This document shows positions 1 through 5,878 of a DNA stretch of 5,878 bases, piece by piece; positions within the stretch are counted from its first letter, which is position 1, and each line of letters starts with the position of its first letter. The DNA lies in NCBI GenBank assembly GCA_900543055.1, contig UQQI01000072.1, forward strand, positions 1-5,878, given 5' to 3'. The position numbers and the translations under genes are program-made. The notes under the pieces were generated by a model. The model made no database searches. It was given only the letters and a program-made list of their open reading frames with translations, and was not told the DNA's origin. The DNA comes from an uncultured Mollicutes bacterium (GTDB taxonomy: Bacteria > Bacillota_I > Bacilli_A > RF39 > UBA660).

Positions 1-15
1 ATTTATAAATTAATA

Positions 16-24
16 TGATATAAT
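16..24 (+). promoter_or_regulatory. Extended -10 promoter of the surface-protein gene
   Basis: TGATATAAT is a perfect extended -10 element (TG, one base, TATAAT at 19-24) for the vegetative sigma factor. The matching -35 hexamer would end at about position 1 and lies outside the window, so it cannot be judged. Transcription should start near position 31, giving a leader of about 19 bases that contains little beyond the ribosome binding site. No operator-like inverted repeat is visible in the few bases present, so expression may be constitutive or controlled further upstream. Confidence 0.7.
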
Positions 25-39
25 CAATTTAATAATAGT

Positions 40-45
40 AGGTGA
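40..45 (+). promoter_or_regulatory. Ribosome binding site that supports the GTG start
   Basis: AGGTGA pairs with the 3' end of 16S rRNA and is followed by four bases (GAAA) before the GTG at 50, the normal Bacillota spacing. This site and the signal peptide that begins directly at the GTG fix the start of the surface-protein gene. No in-frame ATG nearby would keep the positively charged n-region. Confidence 0.8.
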
Positions 46-49
46 GAAA

Positions 50-112
50 GTGAAAAAAAGTAAGTTATTAATATTTTTGTTTTTAATGTTTGCAGTAACA
101 GATGTAAAAGCA
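50..112 (+). other. Sec signal peptide of the surface protein
   Basis: Residues 1-21 show a short basic n-region (KKSK), a hydrophobic core (LLIFLFLMFAV) and a Val-Lys-Ala cleavage site, so type I signal peptidase should cut after Ala21. There is no lipobox cysteine and no twin arginine, which argues against a lipoprotein or Tat substrate. The mature protein would begin with TENKEYRVGDYV. Confidence 0.88.
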
Positions 113-3100
113 ACAGAAAACAAAGAATATCGAGTAGGAGATTATGTTTATTATAATCCAGTAAATCAAACAACTTGTAATTACAAAAAATATTGGACAA
201 CTACAAATCAGAATGAAACATGTTATAGATTTTTGGTTATAGAAGATTCTAAGGCTTCAAATCCAACTGTAAAAGTTATGTTAAATCACAATTATATAAG
301 CGACACATATAATAATTATAAAACTCAACTTAACAACATTAAAAGCAGCTGGACAAGATATCAAGGAAATATGAATATTATTTCAGAAGATGAAGTATAT
401 TATTTAATGAAATTAAGCAAAAAGCCAGGATTTAATTCAGATGGAACCGCTGAAAGTATTCATACATCTTCAGGAGCAACACTCCTTGCATTAAGAGAAA
501 ATGCTCAATATTTCATAGATGGAAAGCGTTACAATACAGCAGGTTTTTGGACAAATACATCTCATGAAAAAAATTCATCATATGCCTATTCAGTAACTGA
601 ATATGGAAATAACAGACCTTTACTAAAAACTGAAAAAAGAGGAATAAGACCAGTAATAACATTAAACAAAAGTGATGTGACTGATGATAAAACAAAAGTA
701 AACTTGCAATTATCGGAATTTTCTAATTATCAATTTTTAGATAATAACTTTGATGGTTGTATATATAAACAAATGCAAGGATTTACTATGGCAAATGATA
801 AATTATTTTTCTATTCAAGTAATAATTCTAATCCTACCAAAGGAATATTATTTGGATATGGAGAAAAAGGCTATAAAACACAATTGGGTTATCTCTATGG
901 AAATATGGGTCATGGTAATGATATGACATATAATTCAAAAACTGATAAAATTTTATTAGTCGGCCCAGATGAGTATGAAAAAGTTTGGGAATTTACTCCA
1001 TCAACTTTTCAAAATGGAGCATCAAGAGTAATAAAAATAAAAGAAATATTAGGTAGTGCAATATCAGCTATTGGTTATGATAAATTAGATGATAGATATT
1101 TTGTTAAGGCTTATGGTTCAGCATTAGCAACAGATAGTAGTTTTGCAAAAACAAAAGATAGTTTTCCAATTTCACATACAGAAACAGGTCAAGGATTAGA
1201 TTATAATAATGGATATTTATATGTAACTTCATTTGAGATAGGAGAACAAGCAAAATGTCCAGGAACATACCAAGTATATTGTTATGATGAAGAAGATAGC
1301 GGAACAATATATGTTTATAATGCTAAATATAATAGTGACGGAACAGCATCACCATACTTTGGAACATTAGTAGCAAGATATAAAACACCAACAGGATTAG
1401 GTGAAATAGAAACAGTGTCATTTAAAGATAATAAAATGTATTTAGGATATGCATCAAAAAAATATGATAGTACGAACACTTATAAAATTTATACAACCAC
1501 AACTAATGTTTTACAAAGTCCAACATATAGTATTAAATACACAGGTGGTACAGCTATAATTACTTCAAAAGAAGATATAGAACCTGTGTCTGGTTGGATA
1601 CTATCTAGTGATAAAAAAACGCTAAGTAAAACACTGACTAGTTCAGATAAATCAGTTAAAATTTGTGATAGATATGAAAACTGTAAAGATGAGACATTAA
1701 AGACACTTGATACTATTACGTTACAAGACAATACAACAACATATACAGGAAATAAAATAACAGTAAATAATGCAACATCAAAAAGTAATTCAGACATTAC
1801 ATATAAATATTATTCAGATGAATCTTGTAAAAATGAAATACAAGAAATAATTAATACTGGCAATTATTCAGTAAAAGCAACATCTGTTGGGAATTCTGAC
1901 TATGCATCAAATTCTAAATGTTCTAAATTAACAGTTAATAGAGGAAATCCAATAATTTCTTTAGAACCTAAAGAGACAAATTATAATGGAAAAATTGTTG
2001 AACCAAATACTCCAACAGCAAAAGCACCAAATAATAAAACAAATCTCACTTTAGAGTATACATATAAATATTACTCCGATAATACTTGTAAAAGTGCAAT
2101 TGACATAGTACCAATTAATGCAGGAAACTATTACGTAAAAGCAACATCAAAATTAACAAATAATCTAAATCAAGCTTCAAGTTCATGTACAAATATCAAA
2201 ATAAATAAAATTAATCCAAAATTAACTATTGATAGTAATATTAAAATTCCACTAAATATTGCAACAAGCATAAATTTTAATACTAATTCTAAAGGAAATA
2301 TTACATGTAAATCATCAAATGATGCTATAACTTGCAAAATTGAAGAAGAAAATCTTATACTAACAGCAAAGAGAAAAGAAAATGCAAGTATCACATTAAT
2401 ACAGGATGCTGATACAAATTATAATAATGTTGAAACAACAATTAATGTTTCAGTTAATGACATTGAAACAGATAATGTTAAACCAACTATTTCATTTAGT
2501 CCAGCAGAAGATAAAAATTATACGAAAACAAAACAAATAAAAATAAATATTGAAGATAAAGAATCATATATTTCTGGAAATCAAGTACTGTACTATGCAG
2601 TAACATCATCTAATACAGAACGACCATATTATGAAAAGACACTAACATTAAGTAGTGTTGATGAAAAATCAAAAACAATTGAACTACCTCAAAGTGATTT
2701 TGAGAATCTAACTGGTACATATTATATTTGGATAAAATCAGGAATAAAAGATGCAAATAATAATGAAACAGTAGAAACTATATCAAAAGAATTTAATTTT
2801 AATAATACTAAACCTAAAGTTAAAGCCTCTGCTGTAAAAACAAAAAATAAAACTAAAATAACACTTAATATTAGTTCATTATCTAAGATAAAAAAGAAAA
2901 GTTATAGTTTTACAAATGATTCATTTTCTGATTTCAATAGTAATAACTTGATTCTTAATAGTGTATTAAATGATAAAATATATATTTCAGTAGTAGATGA
3001 ATTAAATCAAAGTAACTTAATAGAATTAAATATTGATAATGAAGAAAAAACAATATTAGAATCATATATATTGGATAATGACAAGCAATTAGAAAATAAC

Positions 3101-3625
3101 TTAATAGATTTAAATAAGAAAGCCATTGTATATAATTTAAATATTAGAGTACCAAAACTTGAAAGAATTGTTGAGAAATATAAAATGTTCGAAATAAAAA
3201 CTACAATTGATAAAAATATTACTTTCAATAAAGATAATATAAAAATATTTAATAAATCGAATGAAGACGTTACATCTAATTTTAAAATTTCAGATAAAGA
3301 TAATGTTATTTATATTTCAACAGATAAGGTTAATGAAGAGACGTTCTACGATGAAAACTATAATATAAAAATACAAGCAAGAATAAATGATAATTACAAA
3401 CCTGAAACAGATAGCAATAAATTTATAAGTTCTACATCATTAGTTATAGATGATAATGAAATTTCAAAAAAAGATGTTTCTTCAAGTATAAAATATGAAG
3501 AATTAGAAAATATTCCTAATACGGCTATGAATTTTGAAAAAATATCATTATTCTTTGGATTTATCTTTGTAATAATAGGTATTTCTATATTTATTAATCA
3601 GATAAATAATAAGACGGAAAATTAA
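50..3625 (+). CDS. Wall-anchored multidomain surface protein with Ig-like stalk
   Basis: This 1191-residue exported protein is not recognised as a named gene. Visible layout: signal peptide 1-21; an N-terminal module (about 27-208) running from VGDYVYY to GIRPVITLNKS, resembling DUF6273/C-lectin-like modules; a Gly/aromatic-rich all-beta region (about 216-487) with GHGNDMTYN and GEIETVSF motifs, probably a beta-propeller; an Ig-like domain (490-552) with GWILSSDKKTLSK; two tandem repeats (553-630, 634-720); a diverged third (722-805); Ig-like domains (808-920, 921-1000); a pilin-like beta domain (about 1019-1140); IPNTA at 1155-1159; and a membrane helix at 1165-1182. The family assignments come from motif patterns only. 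Sortase would link the cleaved protein to peptidoglycan, leaving the N-terminal modules displayed on a stalk, so adhesion or glycan binding is a reasonable guess. Thirteen cysteines are unusual for an exported Bacillota protein. The sequence is rich in Asn, Lys, Thr and Ser, with no frameshift or catalytic motif seen. The gene is monocistronic, closed by a terminator before clpB. Confidence 0.93.
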   Translation: MKKSKLLIFLFLMFAVTDVKATENKEYRVGDYVYYNPVNQTTCNYKKYWTTTNQNETCYRFLVIEDSKASNPTVKVMLNHNYISDTYNNYKTQLNNIKSSWTRYQGNMNIISEDEVYYLMKLSKKPGFNSDGTAESIHTSSGATLLALRENAQYFIDGKRYNTAGFWTNTSHEKNSSYAYSVTEYGNNRPLLKTEKRGIRPVITLNKSDVTDDKTKVNLQLSEFSNYQFLDNNFDGCIYKQMQGFTMANDKLFFYSSNNSNPTKGILFGYGEKGYKTQLGYLYGNMGHGNDMTYNSKTDKILLVGPDEYEKVWEFTPSTFQNGASRVIKIKEILGSAISAIGYDKLDDRYFVKAYGSALATDSSFAKTKDSFPISHTETGQGLDYNNGYLYVTSFEIGEQAKCPGTYQVYCYDEEDSGTIYVYNAKYNSDGTASPYFGTLVARYKTPTGLGEIETVSFKDNKMYLGYASKKYDSTNTYKIYTTTTNVLQSPTYSIKYTGGTAIITSKEDIEPVSGWILSSDKKTLSKTLTSSDKSVKICDRYENCKDETLKTLDTITLQDNTTTYTGNKITVNNATSKSNSDITYKYYSDESCKNEIQEIINTGNYSVKATSVGNSDYASNSKCSKLTVNRGNPIISLEPKETNYNGKIVEPNTPTAKAPNNKTNLTLEYTYKYYSDNTCKSAIDIVPINAGNYYVKATSKLTNNLNQASSSCTNIKINKINPKLTIDSNIKIPLNIATSINFNTNSKGNITCKSSNDAITCKIEEENLILTAKRKENASITLIQDADTNYNNVETTINVSVNDIETDNVKPTISFSPAEDKNYTKTKQIKINIEDKESYISGNQVLYYAVTSSNTERPYYEKTLTLSSVDEKSKTIELPQSDFENLTGTYYIWIKSGIKDANNNETVETISKEFNFNNTKPKVKASAVKTKNKTKITLNISSLSKIKKKSYSFTNDSFSDFNSNNLILNSVLNDKIYISVVDELNQSNLIELNIDNEEKTILESYILDNDKQLENNLIDLNKKAIVYNLNIRVPKLERIVEKYKMFEIKTTIDKNITFNKDNIKIFNKSNEDVTSNFKISDKDNVIYISTDKVNEETFYDENYNIKIQARINDNYKPETDSNKFISSTSLVIDDNEISKKDVSSSIKYEELENIPNTAMNFEKISLFFGFIFVIIGISIFINQINNKTEN
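1706..2209 (+). repeat. Two tandem Ig-like repeats of about 80-87 residues within the surface protein
   Basis: Residues 553-630 and 634-720 align as two copies of one domain. Both have Y-x-G near the start (TYTGNKI; NYNGKIV), then TYKYYSD-x-x-C-K, then N-x-GNY-x-VKATS, then a second Cys and a closing K-L/I-x-VN/IN strand. The DNA also retains identity: ACATATAAATATTA occurs at 1799 and again at 2060. This pattern matches the MBG/YDG-like beta-sandwich repeats of Bacillota and Bacteroidota surface proteins. One Cys pair per repeat (593/624 and 680/713) sits in equivalent places and could form a disulfide. A third, diverged unit follows (residues 722-805) with NYN and a closing INVSVN strand. 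Confidence 0.8.
3512..3622 (+). other. C-terminal cell-wall sorting signal (IPNTA plus membrane helix)
   Basis: The last 37 residues consist of IPNTA (1155-1159), a short linker, a hydrophobic segment of about 18 residues (1165-1182) and a nine-residue polar tail. This is the tripartite layout of a sortase substrate. IPNTA is one residue away from LPNTA, the motif known for Bacillus anthracis SrtC, a class D sortase; cleavage would fall between Thr1158 and Ala1159. The tail NQINNKTEN has only one Lys and no Arg cluster, so retention in the membrane before cleavage may be weak, or the helix may be the permanent anchor. No sortase gene lies in this window. Confidence 0.7.
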
Positions 3626-3649
3626 TTTTTATATTAATTTTTCTTTTTT
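3616..3649 (+). terminator. Weak A/T-stemmed intrinsic terminator after the surface-protein gene
   Basis: GGAAAATTAA (3616-3625, overlapping the stop codon) can pair with TTAATTTTTC (3634-3643) around an eight-base loop, using one G-U pair, and is followed directly by six T residues at 3644-3649. The geometry fits a Rho-independent terminator, but the stem has only one G-C pair, so termination may be leaky. Any readthrough would enter clpB from the upstream promoter. Confidence 0.5.
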
Positions 3650-3657
3650 AAAAATAA

Positions 3658-3684
3658 TTAGCACTCTATATTGACAAGTGCTAA
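3658..3684 (+). promoter_or_regulatory. CIRCE operator (HrcA binding site) of clpB
   Basis: TTAGCACTC (3658-3666), a nine-base spacer and AAGTGCTAA (3676-3684) match the CIRCE consensus TTAGCACTC-N9-GAGTGCTAA at 17 of 18 arm positions. The only change is G to A at 3676. CIRCE is bound by the repressor HrcA, which is kept active by GroEL/GroES and released on heat or misfolding stress. The operator covers the -35 box of the clpB promoter, so bound HrcA should block RNA polymerase. hrcA itself is not in the window. No CtsR heptad pair (GGTCAAA type) is seen, so this clpB appears to be under HrcA control. Confidence 0.95.
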
Positions 3685-3698
3685 TATAGTGGTATAAT
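3671..3698 (+). promoter_or_regulatory. Sigma-A promoter of clpB
   Basis: TTGACA (3671-3676) and TATAAT (3693-3698) are both perfect consensus hexamers separated by 16 bases, one fewer than the optimum. The -35 box lies in the CIRCE spacer, and its last base is the first base of the right CIRCE arm. The expected start of transcription is near 3705, giving a leader of only about 15 bases. A promoter this strong held down by a repressor suits a gene needing fast induction under stress. Confidence 0.92.
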
Positions 3699-3705
3699 TA
3701 ATACT

Positions 3706-3714
3706 GAGGGGTGA
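3706..3714 (+). promoter_or_regulatory. Ribosome binding site deciding the clpB start
   Basis: GAGGGGTGA precedes three in-frame start candidates: GTG at 3711, ATG at 3714 and ATG at 3720. GGTGA (3710-3714) lies five bases before ATG 3720, the best spacing, while the GTG and first ATG overlap the pairing region itself. ATG 3720 is therefore preferred. The earlier starts would add only two or three residues. Confidence 0.7.
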
Positions 3715-3719
3715 TGAAT

Positions 3720-5825
3720 ATGTATGGTTATCCACAAGAAAAAGAAGAAAACGTATTAGAAAAATACGGAAGAGATATAGTTGAAGATGCCAAAGCTGGA
3801 AAAATTGATCCTGTTATTGGTAGAGACGAAGAAATAAGGAGCATAACTAGGATTTTATCTAGAAAAACTAAAAATAATCCAGTTTTAATAGGTGAGCCTG
3901 GTGTTGGTAAAACTGCGATAGTAGAAGGCCTAGCTTTAAGAATCTTAAAAGGCGATGTACCAAATAGTTTGAAAGATAAAACAATTTGGGAACTTGATAT
4001 GGCTTCTCTTGTAGCAGGAGCAAAGTATCGTGGTGAATTTGAAGAAAGACTAAAAAATGTATTAAATGAAGTTAAAAAAAGTGATGGAAGAATTATCATG
4101 TTTATAGATGAAATTCATATGATAGTTGGAACTGGTTCATCAGAAGGTGCAATGGATACATCAAATATCTTAAAACCAATGCTTGCTAGAGGTGAAATTC
4201 ATGTAATAGGAGCGACTACTTTAAATGAATATAGAAAATTCATTGAAAAGGATGGAGCACTTGAAAGAAGATTTCAAAAAATTATGGTTAAAGAACCAAA
4301 TGTTGAAGATACAATTACTATTTTAAGAGGACTAAAGGAAAGATTTGAAATACATCATGGTGTAACAATTCAAGATAAAGCAATCATTGCAGCAGCAACT
4401 CTTTCAAACAGATATATAACAGATAGATTCTTACCTGATAAAGCAATTGACTTAATTGATGAAGCTTGTGCAACAATTCGTGTCCAAATGGACTCTGTTC
4501 CATTCGAACTAGATAGTCTAACTCATAGAATTATGCGATTAGAAATAGAAAAACAAGCTCTAAAAAAAGAAAAAGATGAAATGTCAATGAAACGTAAAAG
4601 TGATATTGATAGAGAACTAACTTCAATGAAAGAAAAAGAGAGTGAGTTGACTGAAGCCTGGAATAAAGAAAAGAATTTAAATGATAATATTAAGAAAAAG
4701 AAAAAAGAATTAGAAAGTTTAAAATTTGAACTTGACCAAGCAGAAAATAAGTATGATCTTGAACGTGCAGCCGTTCTACGTCATGGTGAAATACCAAGAG
4801 TTGAAAAAGAACTTGAAACATTAAATAATACAGAAAAAAACAAATTACTAAGTGATACTGTAACTGATAATGATATTTGTAAAATAATTGCTAAATGGAC
4901 AAATATTCCAGTAACAAAATTATTAGAAAGTGAAAAAGAAAAATTACTTCACTTAGAAGATGATATGAAAAAGCGTGTTATGGGTCAAGATGAAGCACTT
5001 CAAGTTGTAAGTGATGCAATTATCAAATCACGTAGTGGTATAAAAGACCCTAATAGACCAATCGCATCATTTATGTTTCTAGGACCAACGGGAGTAGGAA
5101 AAACAGAAGTGGCAAGAACTCTTGCTTATGAATTATTTGATGATGAAAGACATATGGTAAGAATTGACATGTCAGAATACATGGAAAAATTTAGTGTCTC
5201 AAGATTAATTGGTTCTCCTCCAGGATATGTTGGATATGAAGAAGGTGGCCAATTAACAGAAGCCGTAAGAAGAAATCCATATAGTATAGTTTTATTTGAT
5301 GAAATAGAAAAAGCACATCCAGAAGTTTTAAATCTTCTATTGCAAATACTAGATGATGGTAGAGTAACGGATTCAAATGGACGAACAGTAGATTTTAAAA
5401 ATACAATAATTATTATGACATCAAACTTAGGAAGTGAACATGTCTTAGAAAATAACAAAAATGCTGTACTTGAAGAAATAAGAAAATACTTTAGACCAGA
5501 ATTTGTAAATAGAATTGATGAAATAGTAGTATTTAATACGTTAACAAAAGAAGCAATTAATAAGATACTTGATAAGATTATTTCACAAATAGAATATCGT
5601 CTAAAAGATATGTCTATCAAAATAGAACTTACAGAAAATGCAAGAAAAGAATTTATTGAAGAAGGCTATGATATAAACTTTGGTGCAAGACCATTAAAAA
5701 GATTAGTAGGCAAAACAATAGAAGTTGACTTATCTAAATTACTAATTGAAGGTCAAATAAAAGAACACGATACTGTAATAGTCAATTATGTAAACGACAA
5801 ATTTGTAGTAAAGAAGAGAATTTAG
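3720..5825 (+). CDS. clpB: ClpB-type AAA+ disaggregase lacking the N-terminal domain
   Basis: ClpB is an ATP-driven hexameric cytosolic chaperone that works with DnaK/DnaJ/GrpE to thread proteins out of aggregates. Ring 1 has Walker A GEPGVGKT (58-65), pore loop KYRG (102-105), Walker B IMFIDE (126-131) and arginine finger region LERRF (181-185). The M-domain coiled coil spans about 266-380 and seems full length. Ring 2 has Walker A GPTGVGKT (455-462), pore loop GYVG (502-505), Walker B IVLFDE (523-528), sensor 1 TSN (567-569), the FRPEFVNRIDE arginine finger region (591-601) and sensor 2 GARPLKR (655-661). No catalytic residue is missing. The M-domain and the lack of an (I/L)GF ClpP-docking loop separate it from ClpC, ClpA and ClpE. 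At 701 residues it is about 150 shorter than typical ClpB and starts just before ring 1, so the Clp_N domain is absent, as in the short isoform made from an internal start in E. coli and in mycoplasma ClpB. It has its own CIRCE-controlled promoter. Confidence 0.97.
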   Translation: MYGYPQEKEENVLEKYGRDIVEDAKAGKIDPVIGRDEEIRSITRILSRKTKNNPVLIGEPGVGKTAIVEGLALRILKGDVPNSLKDKTIWELDMASLVAGAKYRGEFEERLKNVLNEVKKSDGRIIMFIDEIHMIVGTGSSEGAMDTSNILKPMLARGEIHVIGATTLNEYRKFIEKDGALERRFQKIMVKEPNVEDTITILRGLKERFEIHHGVTIQDKAIIAAATLSNRYITDRFLPDKAIDLIDEACATIRVQMDSVPFELDSLTHRIMRLEIEKQALKKEKDEMSMKRKSDIDRELTSMKEKESELTEAWNKEKNLNDNIKKKKKELESLKFELDQAENKYDLERAAVLRHGEIPRVEKELETLNNTEKNKLLSDTVTDNDICKIIAKWTNIPVTKLLESEKEKLLHLEDDMKKRVMGQDEALQVVSDAIIKSRSGIKDPNRPIASFMFLGPTGVGKTEVARTLAYELFDDERHMVRIDMSEYMEKFSVSRLIGSPPGYVGYEEGGQLTEAVRRNPYSIVLFDEIEKAHPEVLNLLLQILDDGRVTDSNGRTVDFKNTIIIMTSNLGSEHVLENNKNAVLEEIRKYFRPEFVNRIDEIVVFNTLTKEAINKILDKIISQIEYRLKDMSIKIELTENARKEFIEEGYDINFGARPLKRLVGKTIEVDLSKLLIEGQIKEHDTVIVNYVNDKFVVKKRI

Positions 5826-5878
5826 GATAATTGTCAAATAGTGTGTGTAGACACAAATAAGCGATGATTATTTATGTA
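5826..5878. other. Non-coding tail after clpB with a possible stem
   Basis: No coding region begins in these 53 bases. ATAATTGTC (5827-5835) can pair along its whole length with GATGATTAT (5863-5871) if two G-U pairs are allowed, and TGTGT (5842-5846) can pair with ACACA (5851-5855) inside it. No clear T-run follows before the window ends, so it cannot be called a terminator. The clpB transcript may end beyond the window or continue into a following gene. Confidence 0.3.

Noticed and set aside
1489..1797. 102-codon hydrophobic minus-strand frame inside the surface-protein gene
   Set aside because: Its hydrophobic Val/Leu/Ser composition is the expected antisense of Asn/Lys/Asp/Thr-rich codons, and no start signals are present.
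1706..2464. CRISPR-like or short direct repeat array
   Set aside because: The repetition is at the protein-domain level, within a reading frame, with no short identical repeats or unique spacers.
3728..4099. 123-codon open frame on the minus strand over the first ATPase domain
   Set aside because: Same reason: antisense to conserved Walker motifs, Ser/Leu/Phe-rich, no promoter or ribosome site.
5126..5620. 164-codon open frame on the minus strand inside clpB
   Set aside because: It lies opposite the strongly conserved second AAA+ ring and has no ribosome site or family resemblance. It is a shadow of the clpB codons.
50..5825. Possible UGA=Trp genetic code, suggested by the mycoplasma-like short ClpB
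   Set aside because: All nine Trp codons in the two genes are TGG and no in-frame TGA occurs, which is unlikely in a very AT-rich genome that uses UGA for Trp. Both genes end in TAA or TAG, so this is strong but not absolute.
3720..5825. ClpC, ClpA or ClpE identity for the AAA+ gene
   Set aside because: It has a full-length ClpB-type M-domain and lacks the (I/L)GF ClpP-docking loop between sensor 1 and the FRPEF motif. No zinc-finger or UVR motif is present.
5842..5855. TGTGT/ACACA hairpin as an intrinsic terminator of clpB
   Set aside because: The stem is only five pairs and is followed by AATAAGC rather than a T-run.

Overview
The window is a very AT-rich stretch of a low-GC Gram-positive (Bacillota-type) genome. 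It holds two complete genes on the + strand, each with its own promoter. All nine Trp codons are TGG and neither reading frame contains TGA, so the standard bacterial code fits better than the UGA=Trp code of mycoplasmas. The combination of a sortase-type wall anchor, a HrcA/CIRCE heat-shock operator and a ClpB without its N-terminal domain suggests a gut-type Bacillota or a relative of the Mollicutes that still has a wall. This placement is inference, because no rRNA or other marker gene is present.

Positions 1-3649 carry an extended -10 promoter, a GTG-started gene for a 1191-residue exported surface protein, and a weak A/T-stemmed terminator. The protein has a signal peptide, a globular N-terminal module ending in an RPVITL motif, a probable beta-propeller, a string of Ig-like domains (two of them clear tandem repeats with matching cysteines), a pilin-like beta domain, and an IPNTA motif followed by a membrane helix. 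It reads as a wall-anchored stalk carrying two globular heads; its ligand is unknown.

Positions 3650-5825 carry a stress-response unit: a CIRCE operator overlapping a strong sigma-A promoter, a short leader, and clpB. The ClpB is 701 residues long and has both AAA+ rings and a full M-domain coiled coil, but lacks the substrate-binding Clp_N domain. The last 53 bases contain no gene, only a possible stem.

The two genes are probably transcribed separately, since a terminator and a dedicated operator/promoter lie between them, and they have no obvious functional link. The clearest points for follow-up are the CIRCE/-35 overlap, the unusual architecture and paired cysteines of the surface protein, and the class-D-like sorting motif with a weakly charged tail. 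I see no strong evidence for a wholly new system.
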